A stretch of DNA of 31,969 bases from assembly GCA_964635875.1 (NCBI GenBank), contig CAZWRK010000048.1:1-31969 (forward strand). Direction: 5' to 3'. The stretch is from CAZWRK01 sp964635875 (GTDB taxonomy: Bacteria > Pseudomonadota > Gammaproteobacteria > Burkholderiales > Aquaspirillaceae). The stretch's first letter is position 1. Every line of letters begins with the position of its first letter. A program made the position numbers and the translations under genes. The notes under the pieces are model-generated. The model did not search any database. It was not told the origin of the DNA and saw nothing but the letters and a program-made list of their open reading frames with translations. This document shows positions 18,427 through 24,575 of the stretch, in pieces.

Positions 18427-18456
18427 TTACACAGTGTGTAATAAGTATGTTACAAT
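18427..18456 (+). promoter_or_regulatory. promoter with palindromic operator for the rightward genes
   Basis: TTACACAGTGTGTAA (18427-18441) is a perfect 7+1+7 inverted repeat overlapping a -35-like TTTACA. The -10-like TACAAT is at 18451-18456. A related, shorter palindrome (TTACAGGTGTA) begins near 18413. The likely transcription start falls at or beside the ATG at 18463, so the first message may be leaderless. A repressor binding the palindrome would block this promoter. The regulator is unknown, with the winged-helix and XRE-type proteins as candidates. Confidence 0.6.
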
Positions 18457-18462
18457 AGACTC

Positions 18463-18636
18463 ATGATGTTCAATATGTTTTTGATGTTGAGTTTTACGAC
18501 CATAGCTAGCTTCGTCTATTGGGGAGCCATAGAGGGTCGAAGCCAGTGGAAAGAATGGGATAAGGAGATCCTTGAAGATAAAAAGCGTCGTGAAAGACTA
18601 GGACTTCCAGATGACTACGACTTCGGTGAATACTAG
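18463..18636 (+). CDS. small single-pass membrane protein, 57 aa
   Basis: MMFNMFLMLSFTTIASFVYW forms a hydrophobic segment, followed by a charged cytoplasmic-type tail (KEWDKEILEDKKRRERLG) and an acidic end DYDFGEY. It is the first rightward gene after the operator-promoter and ends 5 nt before the SGNH lipoprotein gene. There is no Shine-Dalgarno, and the predicted transcript start coincides with the ATG, so leaderless translation is possible. The role is unknown. It could be an exclusion or membrane-effector peptide. Confidence 0.55.
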   Translation: MMFNMFLMLSFTTIASFVYWGAIEGRSQWKEWDKEILEDKKRRERLGLPDDYDFGEY

Positions 18637-18641
18637 TCACT

Positions 18642-19376
18642 ATGAGAATCCTCTGGCTTCCAGCCCTGATCATCCTGTTCTTCATCCCTCTCCTTGGTGG
18701 CTGCTCCCTTCCTGAGACAAAACCAGACACAAGTGTTCCAGCCGTAGTTCCAGAAACTCCTGTAGTCCAGGCCCCAAAGGTCTACACCTCAGTACTCTGG
18801 CTTGGTGATTCTCAGTCAGTTGAAACAGGTGGGTTAGGAGACACCCTGTTTAAAGCATCTCAAATCGCCTCTGTGCCGTTTTCTTGGGTAGCTAGGTGCT
18901 CGGCTAGACCTTCACAGTTAGCAAACGGCTATAAGTCATCCTGTGGCTCTAAAACGATTCCTGCTTCTTTGGGGGTCACACCGAAGGTTGGAGACCTGCT
19001 TCAGGCCAAGACCTATGACCTAGTCGTCATCCAGGCCGCTGGTAACCTCCTAGGCTATAACAAGACCTTTGTCGTCAAAGACATCCACACCCTTCTTGAT
19101 GCCATACCTACGTCTATACCATGCCTATGGGTGGGCTTAAGTGAGCGAGTAGGCACATCCACCCTTGATGAAACAAAGCTCAATGACACACTGCGTGATA
19201 CTATTAGCCCACGTTGTACCTACGTCGACATCCTTGGCCTTGGTGCATACCCAAGGAACTCCCAAGGTAAGGCCTTCAAGGGAGACGGCACACACCTTAA
19301 CGCCTCTTACGGTGAACCCTTTAAGTTCTTACTTTCAAAATATTCCGAAGCGTTTAATAACGCGCTTTCCAAATGA
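18642..19376 (+). CDS. SGNH/GDSL-type hydrolase lipoprotein, 244 aa
   Basis: Residues 1-20 form a lipoprotein signal peptide with lipobox LGGC, so Cys21 would be lipidated. The hydrolase domain has block I LWLGDSQS (nucleophile Ser57), a block III-like QAAGN (131-135, with Gly134-Asn135), and block V DGTHLN supplying Asp215 and His218. All three catalytic residues are present. SGNH enzymes remove acyl groups from sugars or lipids, and an envelope-anchored one could deacetylate peptidoglycan or a surface polysaccharide. It overlaps the following winged-helix gene by 4 nt (ATGA). Substrate is unknown. Confidence 0.82.
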   Translation: MRILWLPALIILFFIPLLGGCSLPETKPDTSVPAVVPETPVVQAPKVYTSVLWLGDSQSVETGGLGDTLFKASQIASVPFSWVARCSARPSQLANGYKSSCGSKTIPASLGVTPKVGDLLQAKTYDLVVIQAAGNLLGYNKTFVVKDIHTLLDAIPTSIPCLWVGLSERVGTSTLDETKLNDTLRDTISPRCTYVDILGLGAYPRNSQGKAFKGDGTHLNASYGEPFKFLLSKYSEAFNNALSK

Positions 19377-19627
19377 ATATACCCAAAGAAGATTTAGAGC
19401 TCCTCACACCTTTCGAAAGAAAGATCTTAGCCTATTTCCTTAATCACCCAAACGAAATACAATGCGCAGCCAGGTTAACCGAGATCCTAGACGTAAATCA
19501 AAACGCCCTCAGTAAACATCTCCACTACCTGGTCGATTCCGATTACCTAGAATACGCATCAAGAAACAAAAGCACCGTATACTTCAGGCTTAATCACAAA
19601 CGTGAATCACTCTCAGAACTCACCTGA
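19373..19627 (+). CDS. winged-helix transcription regulator, 84 aa
   Basis: The layout is PFERKILAYFLNHPNE, IQCAARLTEILDV, recognition helix NQNALSKHLHYLVDSDYLEY, then wing SRNKSTVYFRLNHK. This matches the ArsR/MarR-type winged helix. It is translationally coupled to the SGNH lipoprotein and may control it or the upstream promoter. Its 3' end overlaps the convergent RHH gene by 34 nt. The ligand or signal cannot be inferred, and no metal-binding Cys cluster is present. Confidence 0.72.
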   Translation: MNIPKEDLELLTPFERKILAYFLNHPNEIQCAARLTEILDVNQNALSKHLHYLVDSDYLEYASRNKSTVYFRLNHKRESLSELT

Positions 19628-19857
19628 ATAGTGGTCGACATCGTAGTCGATTTGGATTTCGTTTTTACTTCTTTCTTCTCTAGCTTCTCTTTGTCCACTA
19701 GCTTCTCTAGGTGCGTAGCTAAAAGCTTGTTGACCATCTCCGAGATTGGGAGGTGGCTGGACAGTGCCGCCTTTCGTAACTTGTCCATGTGTCTCCTCGG
19801 TATTCTTACCATCACCGTCTCCATTGGCTCCTTGATCGCCTTGCTCCGGATGTACAT
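19594..19857 (-). CDS. ribbon-helix-helix DNA-binding protein, up to 87 aa
   Basis: METVMVRIPRRHMDKLRKAA followed by a second helix (ISEMVNKLLATHLEKLV) is a clear Arc/MetJ-type ribbon-helix-helix. A Lys/Ser-rich tail follows. The ATG at 19857 opens the frame two codons after a stop, while an inner ATG at 19824 has AAGGAG close upstream and starts exactly at the RHH strand, so it is a strong alternative start. It overlaps the Cys-motif gene on the same strand in another frame, and converges with the winged-helix gene. It could be a repressor or an antitoxin-type DNA binder. No toxin gene is evident. Confidence 0.7.
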   Translation of the reverse strand: MYIRSKAIKEPMETVMVRIPRRHMDKLRKAALSSHLPISEMVNKLLATHLEKLVDKEKLEKKEVKTKSKSTTMSTTIQVSSESDSRL

Positions 19858-20053
19858 ATCTTATTCTCTCCTCGAGGATCTTAAACTTCCCGTCATACTT
19901 AAATACTGGATATTTATACTTTTTAGATAATCCATATACACACGTATCTAAAAACACATATTCATATTGCCCTTCTTTAGGATCTGTATTGGTTGCAAAT
20001 ATAATCCCAGAGCCGCGGCATCTGCTGCATACTGTTTTTATTTCTTTATCCAC
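19613..20053 (-). CDS. Cys-motif protein overlapping the RHH gene, 146 aa
   Basis: From a GTG at 20053 (GGGGG five bases upstream) the protein begins VDKEIKTVCSRCRGSG, a CxxCxGxG zinc motif as in DnaJ-like or ribbon proteins. Next comes a mixed alpha/beta part to about residue 80. From about residue 67 on, the chain is Gly/Gln/Glu/Pro-rich and overlaps the RHH gene in a different frame for about 245 nt. The zinc-motif half looks real. Its tail may be a true overprinted extension, or a sign of an uncorrected indel that fuses two frames. Function unknown. Confidence 0.5.
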   Translation of the reverse strand: MDKEIKTVCSRCRGSGIIFATNTDPKEGQYEYVFLDTCVYGLSKKYKYPVFKYDGKFKILEERIRYVHPEQGDQGANGDGDGKNTEETHGQVTKGGTVQPPPNLGDGQQAFSYAPREASGQREAREERSKNEIQIDYDVDHYSGEF

Positions 20054-20079
20054 AACTACCCCCAGGGTACTAACTCCAC

Positions 20080-20409
20080 ATGAAAGCAACACTCACCTTT
20101 AAACTTCCCGAAGAAAAGCAGGATTTCGATATTGCCTATAAAGCAATGCAAACCAATATTGCCATCGAAGAGTTCGACAACGCTCTACGGCAAGTGTTGA
20201 AATATGATTCAAAACCCGAGGGTGTCCCTAATGAAATTTGGGAGACTCGCATAGAAACCTATAGAACCATTCGAGAAATGTTCTGGAAGATCATTAACCA
20301 ANNNNNNNNNNNNNNNNNNNNNNNNNNNNNNNNNNNNNNNNNNNNNNNNNNNNNNNNNNNNNNNNNNNNNNNNNNNNNNNNNNNNNNNNNNNNNNNNNNN
20401 NAAGGTTGA
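20080..20409 (+). CDS. small phage protein, interrupted by an N gap
   Basis: The start MKATLTFKLPEEKQDFDIAY and the helix ETRIETYRTIREMFWKII belong to a common phage family of about 90-100 aa whose members precede recombination or replication genes. No function is known for the family. The gap at 20302-20401 removes the C-terminus. The frame beyond the gap cannot be joined with confidence; the visible post-gap bases in this frame stop at 20409, while another frame reads VENLEIKSTLGL to a stop near 20443. Confidence 0.65.
   Translation: MKATLTFKLPEEKQDFDIAYKAMQTNIAIEEFDNALRQVLKYDSKPEGVPNEIWETRIETYRTIREMFWKIINQXXXXXXXXXXXXXXXXXXXXXXXXXXXXXXXXXXG
20302..20401. other. 100-N assembly gap
   Basis: Exactly 100 Ns. 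Unlike the gap at 12866-12965, its flanks are not identical, so real sequence of unknown length is missing here. Confidence 0.95.
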
Positions 20410-20505
20410 GAATCTTGAAATTAAATCCACACTAGGGCTCTGAAATGAACCTTGGGGGGTTGTCATGGGCCGTGGAACTATTGGATAGTACTAGTAGGGG
20501 TTAGC

Positions 20506-21054
20506 TTGTCGTATCCTTCATCATTGACATTCACTTCGTTGATCGTTCTATTGACTGCTTTTCATAGCGACATAGCGCAGGCTAACCCCGAAAATATCTT
20601 TTTCACCGCCATCAACTACACAAAGCCACAAGTCGAAATTCTTAAGATTTCACAAGATCTATCTAATAAACTTGTTCGTTCTCAGTGCTTTCGTAACTTC
20701 ATGATGAAACGAACGCTTGTAGACACCAATGATCTCACGAACAACGAGATCGTAAACAAGCTCATCACCACGCCCATTATGACTCCAGTGAAGATGTATT
20801 ATAGCACTAAGAAAGTCATAGGCTATAGAGACCCACCGAACCCCACCATCTACACCAATCGCCGTTATCATGAAGGTGCTACCGCTTGCGCTAGAGCCTC
20901 AAACCTTACTCACGAATGGTCACATGTCGCTGGATTTAAACACGATTTTAAACGCACCAAGTCTCGTCCATTCTCAGTGCCTTATTCCATCAACGATGCC
21001 TTCTTAAAATGCTGTAGCTGTAAGGGCATTAAAGACTGTAAAGTCAAAGAATGA
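20506..21054 (+). CDS. secreted metzincin-type zinc metalloprotease candidate, about 182 aa
   Basis: The motif HEWSHVAGFKH (residues 136-146 from the start used here) fits HExxHxxGxxH, with three zinc ligands and a catalytic Glu. The next residue is Asp. I chose TTG at 20506 because it follows AGGGG and gives a clear signal peptide (SLIVLLTAFHSDIAQA, cleavage expected after QA). A longer frame from 20452 reads into sequence beside the gap and has no ATG start. A Cys-rich end (CCSCKGIKDC) and Cys61/Cys128 suggest disulfides in the periplasm or outside. It overlaps the next small ORF by 4 nt. Substrate unknown. Confidence 0.65.
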   Translation: MSYPSSLTFTSLIVLLTAFHSDIAQANPENIFFTAINYTKPQVEILKISQDLSNKLVRSQCFRNFMMKRTLVDTNDLTNNEIVNKLITTPIMTPVKMYYSTKKVIGYRDPPNPTIYTNRRYHEGATACARASNLTHEWSHVAGFKHDFKRTKSRPFSVPYSINDAFLKCCSCKGIKDCKVKE

Positions 21055-21353
21055 AATATCAAGAACTAGAGCAGCTTAAGCTAAGCCTAGAAGCATTAGA
21101 GCAAACCATCCAAGGGCCGAATGAATTTAGTCGCCCCCACCCTTTGCTTGCTTGCGTTTCGTTATGTAGAGCAATTCATCAGTTAGCTTCTCTGATGCAA
21201 AAGGATCTCGTGGAGTCCACTTCGAGCCAAGGGTCGCAAGCTCTGCCTCTCGATGAGCTCCAAGCTTTATCGTCTCAACTACCTTTGGACACCGATAATT
21301 CCCCTTCCAAACCTGAAGGTCGCCAAACCCGTAAAAGGGCCAAAGCTTCTTGA
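21051..21353 (+). CDS. possible small protein coupled to the metalloprotease gene, 100 aa
   Basis: ATG overlaps the metalloprotease stop (ATGA), a strong coupling signal. The first 60 residues look helical (EQLKLSLEALEQTIQ, then LACVSLCRAIHQLASLMQ). Three quarters of the frame lies antisense to the 3' part of the DUF1064 gene, so part of the open frame may be a by-product. The stop precedes a plus-strand terminator at 21690. Unknown function, moderate doubt about reality. Confidence 0.4.
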   Translation: MKYQELEQLKLSLEALEQTIQGPNEFSRPHPLLACVSLCRAIHQLASLMQKDLVESTSSQGSQALPLDELQALSSQLPLDTDNSPSKPEGRQTRKRAKAS

Positions 21354-21630
21354 ATATCTTATAGCGCTCATCTTCAACGCCTTTGGCTTCAGCAAATACT
21401 CGCTTATTCGTGTGAGCGTCTATGTAACTGAAGTCGATCTTCCACCTGATCTCAGCAAGGGTAAGATCAACCCCCGCTTGCCTAGAAAGGTCTATAATCT
21501 CGCCAGCTTTCTCTAATAAACTAAGCTGCTCAAATACCGCAGCCTCTAACTTCGAAGGAAACCCTTGGGCTTCTCCGTTAACTGTAACGCGCTTGGCTGA
21601 GTACTTATTCCTGTTCACGTTTCTCCACAT
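21127..21630 (-). CDS. DUF1064-type nuclease, 167 aa
   Basis: NRNKYSAKRVTVNGE followed by FPSKLEAAVFEQLSLLEKAGEI (about residues 7-43) and then KIDFSYID and VFAEAKGVE is the family pattern of phage DUF1064 proteins. These are predicted PD-(D/E)xK-like endonucleases, with Glu29, Asp66 and Glu81-Lys83 in the right order. Such proteins are thought to act on recombination or replication intermediates. It runs opposite to the surrounding genes, with its own promoter-like TTGTGG-17-CATACT upstream. The predicted start of transcription is only a few bases before ATG. Confidence 0.75.
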   Translation of the reverse strand: MWRNVNRNKYSAKRVTVNGEAQGFPSKLEAAVFEQLSLLEKAGEIIDLSRQAGVDLTLAEIRWKIDFSYIDAHTNKRVFAEAKGVEDERYKIFKKLWPFYGFGDLQVWKGNYRCPKVVETIKLGAHREAELATLGSKWTPRDPFASEKLTDELLYITKRKQAKGGGD

Positions 21631-21638
21631 ATTTCCTA

Positions 21639-21675
21639 AGTATGCAAAGAACCATTTGAGTCCACAACACTCAAA
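21639..21675 (-). promoter_or_regulatory. promoter and palindromic operator for the DUF1064 gene
   Basis: On the minus strand, TTGTGG (21667-21662), 17 bases, then CATACT (21644-21639). The -35 lies inside a perfect 7-bp inverted repeat, TTTGAGT...ACTCAAA (21655-21675). GAGTCCAC recurs just to the right, near 21681. This suggests repressor control of a leftward promoter. Confidence 0.45.
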
Positions 21676-21689
21676 CAGATGAGTCCACG

Positions 21690-21728
21690 CCCCGGCCAGG
21701 TCCCTTGATAACCTGCGTCGGGGTTTTT
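21690..21728 (+). terminator. intrinsic terminator after the metalloprotease unit
   Basis: CCCCG (21690-21694) pairs with CGGGG (21719-21723), with an inner CAGGT/ACCTG stem, followed by TTTTT. The T tract exists only for rightward transcription, so it closes the message that begins upstream of 20506 and insulates the recombination genes that start at 21788. Confidence 0.85.
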
Positions 21729-21787
21729 ATTTAGTGGCATTATAACCCGAAAGCCGCTACTATAGCCGCACCTAGGAGTTGTGGCCT

Positions 21788-22030
21788 ATGTTAAATAAAG
21801 ACTTTATTACCCCGAAATCACTTAACCCAGAGGACTCATTTTCTGATTATACCAAATTAGAGATAGAGTGCGGTCTAGATATCGCCATGGATCAACCGGA
21901 GTTTGTGGCGCTTCTTATGAAGCAGATATCCGGCGAGGTATCACCCGATGTGGTGAATGCTTACGTTGAGCAAATCATTGAGGATCTTCGAGAGTCTGAG
22001 CGTAACCATGTGGAGTGGTCCAATGACTAA
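21788..22030 (+). CDS. small protein, first gene of the recombination block, 80 aa
   Basis: ATG at 21788 has TAGGAG nine bases upstream. A TTG at 21779 directly abuts that signal and is unlikely as a start. The protein is acidic and helical, with ECGLDIAMDQPEFVALLMKQISGEV and EQIIEDLRESERNHVEW. No family recognised. Its end overlaps the Gp157-like gene by 8 nt, so they are probably co-translated. Confidence 0.6.
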   Translation: MLNKDFITPKSLNPEDSFSDYTKLEIECGLDIAMDQPEFVALLMKQISGEVSPDVVNAYVEQIIEDLRESERNHVEWSND

Positions 22031-22553
22031 AGACCCCGAAATATCCCTCGATGAGTTACTACAGGATTACAACCGTTTGGTTGCTTACATTGACGAGCAT
22101 CACGGAGAAGTGACACCAGAAGTCGAGCAAGCCATGGATAGGCTTGAGCTCGATATGGTCAACAAGGCTGATAAGTACATGTATGTCATCCATAAGCTTA
22201 CAGCCGATTCTTTGTATTACGAGAATCTCGCTAATCAGTTTTATACAAGAGCGTCTAGGTATCACAAAACCACACAGTATCTCAGAGACAAGATTCACCA
22301 ATATCTCATGAACACCAATCAAGCGGCTGTCATTGGCTCTATGTTTTCCATGTCGAGGAAGAAATCCCCACCTAAGGTTGTTATAAGTAATGAGGACATT
22401 ATCCCGGTGGAATTTAAAGAAACCGAGACAGTTACCTACGTTAAAAAACAAGCTCTTCGAGATTATTTAAAGGCAAACCCAGATAAACCTATACCAGGTG
22501 CCTCTTTAGAGGTAGGAGAGTATTTAATACTAACCATACGAAAGGGTAAATAA
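22023..22553 (+). CDS. Gp157-family phage protein, 176 aa
   Basis: From ATG at 22023 (GGAG seven bases upstream) the protein has a helical first half with KADKYMYVIHKLTADS (about residues 41-56), a coiled helix with FYTRASRYHKTTQYLRDKIHQYL, then MSRKKSPPKVVISNEDIIP and an alpha/beta end. The order and the phrase KSPPKVVI are characteristic of the Siphovirus Gp157 family, which sits in recombination or early operons in many phages. Its molecular role is not established. Confidence 0.8.
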   Translation: MTKDPEISLDELLQDYNRLVAYIDEHHGEVTPEVEQAMDRLELDMVNKADKYMYVIHKLTADSLYYENLANQFYTRASRYHKTTQYLRDKIHQYLMNTNQAAVIGSMFSMSRKKSPPKVVISNEDIIPVEFKETETVTYVKKQALRDYLKANPDKPIPGASLEVGEYLILTIRKGK

Positions 22554-22841
22554 ATGCCATATCTTACTGTTGGATTTAATAACGACAACAAAACAACCGT
22601 CACCGTGATCTATCAAACACTAGCTGAAGCATACCGAGAGATTTCTACATGTGATATCATGACCTTCGGTCCACTATCTTATGTAAACAACGAACTTCAA
22701 GTAGATGTGCGCGACACCGTAAGCACCAAAAAGACCAAGCTTGTGACCACCACTAAAAAGAAACCAGGTCGACCAAAGGGTTACTCACCAAAGAAAGCAA
22801 AAGAAGCCGCTGCTCTAGCTAACAATACTACAACCGCTTAA
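22554..22841 (+). CDS. small AT-hook-bearing protein, 95 aa
   Basis: The first 60 residues are an alpha/beta segment (LTVGFNNDNKTTVTVIYQ). The C-terminal tail carries KKKPGRPKGYSPKK, which has the GRP core and flanking Lys/Pro of an AT-hook that binds the minor groove of AT-rich DNA. It is located directly between Gp157-like and annealing-protein genes, with its stop overlapping the next start by one base, so it probably acts with the DNA-handling genes. Family unknown. Confidence 0.65.
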   Translation: MPYLTVGFNNDNKTTVTVIYQTLAEAYREISTCDIMTFGPLSYVNNELQVDVRDTVSTKKTKLVTTTKKKPGRPKGYSPKKAKEAAALANNTTTA

Positions 22842-23347
22842 TGGAGATCGTTGTGGACTCATTTAAGACTAAAGCGGGGACAACCCTGCCATTCATTCAG
22901 CTCAAGGGTAAATATTATCTCGAGGTCAAATGGCGCTTAGTTTGGTTTAGAGAGGAACACCCAAACTGGGGGATAAGAACCTCGCTTCATACCGTGAACG
23001 ACAACATGTGTGTCGCTAAGGCTGAGATCTATGATGAGAAAGGCTTTCTCATAGCTGATGCTTTCAAGCGTGAAGACAAAACACACTTCCCAGATTACAT
23101 CGAAAAAGCCACCACGGGCGCAGTTGGTAGAGCCTTGGCTCTGGTGGGATACGGTACTCAATTTGCCTCAGAGCTTGAAGAGGGCGAGAGAATTGTTGAC
23201 GCTCCAGTAGATAGAAGACAACCTCAATATAGTCCTCAGGCAGCTACGCAAAGGCCAGTAGTCCCACAACCGCGTGGTCAGCTTGTGAAGTCCGTCGAAG
23301 AAGCTGGTGAATACATTACTGCTGTAACTCGATACCTTGGCCAGTAG
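22841..23347 (+). CDS. Rad52-like ssDNA-annealing / DNA-binding protein with an abnormal C-terminus, 168 aa
   Basis: KWRLVWFREEHPNWGI, a VAKAEIYDEKGFLIAD strand pair, KREDKTHFPDYIEKATTGAVGRALALVGYGT and then a region ending EEGERIVDAPVD are typical of a widespread phage family related to Rad52/DdrA annealing proteins. They bind single-stranded DNA and promote annealing. After residue 145 the frame runs into a 62-bp copy of the neighbouring MazG-like gene. Without that insertion the natural ending is probably PQPRR-stop, as the repeated A segment at 23339-23357 and the codons after it show. The final 20 or so residues are thus probably acquired. Confidence 0.72.
   Translation: MEIVVDSFKTKAGTTLPFIQLKGKYYLEVKWRLVWFREEHPNWGIRTSLHTVNDNMCVAKAEIYDEKGFLIADAFKREDKTHFPDYIEKATTGAVGRALALVGYGTQFASELEEGERIVDAPVDRRQPQYSPQAATQRPVVPQPRGQLVKSVEEAGEYITAVTRYLGQ
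23277..23338 (+). repeat. 62-bp exact copy of MazG-like coding sequence inside the annealing gene (copy 1)
   Basis: Identical base for base to 23433-23494, offset 156 bp and in the same reading phase. It is followed by a second copy of the 19-base segment GGCCAGTAGTCCCACAACC (23253-23271 and 23339-23357; 22 bases with one mismatch). The arrangement is A-B-A-...-B, as left by template switching, or by an assembler joining across a repeat. Confidence 0.9.
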
Positions 23348-23371
23348 TCCCACAACCACGAAGGTAACCAC

Positions 23372-23680
23372 ATGTTCACATCATCTGAGAAAACCATCAT
23401 TGAAGACATTATTGAACACTTTGGGCATACTAGTCAGCTTGTGAAGTCCGTCGAAGAAGCTGGTGAATACATTACTGCTGTAACTCGATACCTTTCTCTA
23501 AAAGACGAAAACGGTACACTAAAAGAACATGCGATTGAAGAAGTAGCCGATGCTCTTATCATGTTAAGCCAGGTGCGGATTATCCTAGGCGCTGATGATG
23601 TGGATGAAGTCATTTCGTTTAAACTTGGTCGAACGATGGACCGAATCAAAACAGAGGAAAAGATCAATGCAAGAACCTAA
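23372..23680 (+). CDS. MazG-like nucleotide pyrophosphohydrolase, 102 aa
   Basis: It has the all-alpha NTP-pyrophosphatase layout: EEAGE (residues 28-32) as first acidic metal-binding motif and EEVAD (56-60) as second, followed by LIMLSQVRIILG and a helical C-terminus. Such enzymes hydrolyse nucleoside triphosphates to monophosphates and pyrophosphate and may clean the nucleotide pool or affect alarmones during infection. The gene's first motif region is the source of the 62-bp segment copied into the upstream annealing gene. It overlaps the SSB-like gene by 14 nt. Confidence 0.72.
   Translation: MFTSSEKTIIEDIIEHFGHTSQLVKSVEEAGEYITAVTRYLSLKDENGTLKEHAIEEVADALIMLSQVRIILGADDVDEVISFKLGRTMDRIKTEEKINART
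23433..23494 (+). repeat. 62-bp exact direct repeat (copy 2, probable source)
   Basis: This copy lies inside the MazG-like gene and encodes residues about 21-41, including EEAGE. The gene is only intact with this copy, so this is the likely source. The partner copy is at 23277-23338. Confidence 0.9.
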
Positions 23681-23978
23681 ACGTGTAAAAGTGGCATCCC
23701 TTTGGCGCAACGTTTCTAAAAACGGAGCCGAGTACTTTACTGGTAAGCTTGGCAACCTTAAGATTGTAATCTTTGCCAATAAAGAAAAGAAAACCGATAA
23801 ATCTCCTGACTTCAGTATGTTCTTTGAAGAAGTCCCATATGAGGCCACCACAACCCAACCTCAAGGGTATAACACTGCTCAATCGCAGCAACGAAGGGCT
23901 ACTCAACCACTAGGCACACCACCGCCATCAACTCAAATGTTTGGCACAAGCTTCAATGAGGATGATGTAGCTTTCTAA
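23667..23978 (+). CDS. SSB-like small protein with acidic C-terminal tip, 103 aa
   Basis: ATG at 23667 has GAGGA eight bases upstream; the open frame reaches back to 23595 but the start there has no support. A basic strand-rich N-domain (KRVKVASLWRN, EYFTGKLGNLKIVIFANK) is followed by a Gln/Pro/Thr-rich linker and the tip FNEDDVAF, which resembles the DDIPF-type tail of bacterial SSB and T7 gp2.5 proteins that recruits partners. I infer a single-stranded-DNA-binding function with the neighbouring annealing protein. The core family was not recognised with certainty. Confidence 0.6.
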   Translation: MQEPKRVKVASLWRNVSKNGAEYFTGKLGNLKIVIFANKEKKTDKSPDFSMFFEEVPYEATTTQPQGYNTAQSQQRRATQPLGTPPPSTQMFGTSFNEDDVAF

Positions 23979-23999
23979 GCACTCTTTACCGGTGCAATT

Positions 24000-24575
24000 A
24001 TGAAAATTTTAACTAAAGACGGATCACTGTTATTTGAAGATACCCACGACACACTCAGGGAAACACTGCAAAACGCTGTAAACAGTAAGGTAAGCTTAAG
24101 AGATGCAAAACTAAGTAACGCACACCTAAGTGGTGCAGATTTACATGGTGCTGACCTAGGTGGTGCAGACCTGAGTTATTCATGTTTAAGTGGCGTACTC
24201 CTAAGCGGTGCAAACTTAAGCAGTGCAAACCTAAAATGTACAGACCTACGTGGCTCAAACCTAAGGGTCGCAAATTTAAAGGGTGCAACCCTAAGTTACG
24301 CACTCCTAGGTGGCGCTTATCTACCAGGTACAGACTTAAGTGGTGTAAACCTAAATGGTGCGGACTTAAGTGGCGCAGTTCTAGCGCTTGCGTCGCTGGT
24401 AGGTGCTGATCTATCTAGTGCAGACTTACGGGGTGCGCGCCTAAATGGCGCGAACCTAGAGCATGCAAATTTAAATAACGCAGATTTAAACGGCGCGGAT
24501 TTGATCTATTCAAACATACGAACAACCGACTTTATTAGTGCGAACTCAAAGGGCGCGGTTTTTAGTGAGGCCTGA
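24000..24575 (+). CDS. pentapeptide-repeat protein, 191 aa
   Basis: After an N-terminal 30-residue segment, the protein is a run of A(D/N)LxG-type pentapeptides (ADLHG, ADLGG, ADLSY, ANLSS, ANLKC and so on), about 27 units to residue 180, predicting a right-handed quadrilateral beta-helix. Some such proteins mimic DNA and bind gyrase; many have no known role. It sits between two copies of an SSB-tail-like sequence (23955-23978 and 24576-24599), which suggests it arrived as a cassette. There is no Shine-Dalgarno clearly visible. The antisense strand is open but is a mirror of the repeat. Confidence 0.85.
   Translation: MKILTKDGSLLFEDTHDTLRETLQNAVNSKVSLRDAKLSNAHLSGADLHGADLGGADLSYSCLSGVLLSGANLSSANLKCTDLRGSNLRVANLKGATLSYALLGGAYLPGTDLSGVNLNGADLSGAVLALASLVGADLSSADLRGARLNGANLEHANLNNADLNGADLIYSNIRTTDFISANSKGAVFSEA

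Noticed and set aside
18506..18730. Leftward 74-aa frame at the start of the rightward operon
   Set aside because: Antisense to the small membrane protein and the SGNH signal peptide, both better supported.
19631..19930. Rightward hydrophobic 99-aa frame
   Set aside because: Antisense of the RHH and Cys-motif genes, no Shine-Dalgarno, and hydrophobicity follows from the opposite strand's charged codons.
24055..24303. Antisense open frame rich in Leu/His in the pentapeptide gene
   Set aside because: It is the mirror of the pentapeptide repeat, where biased codons on one strand keep the other open. No start signal or independent composition.
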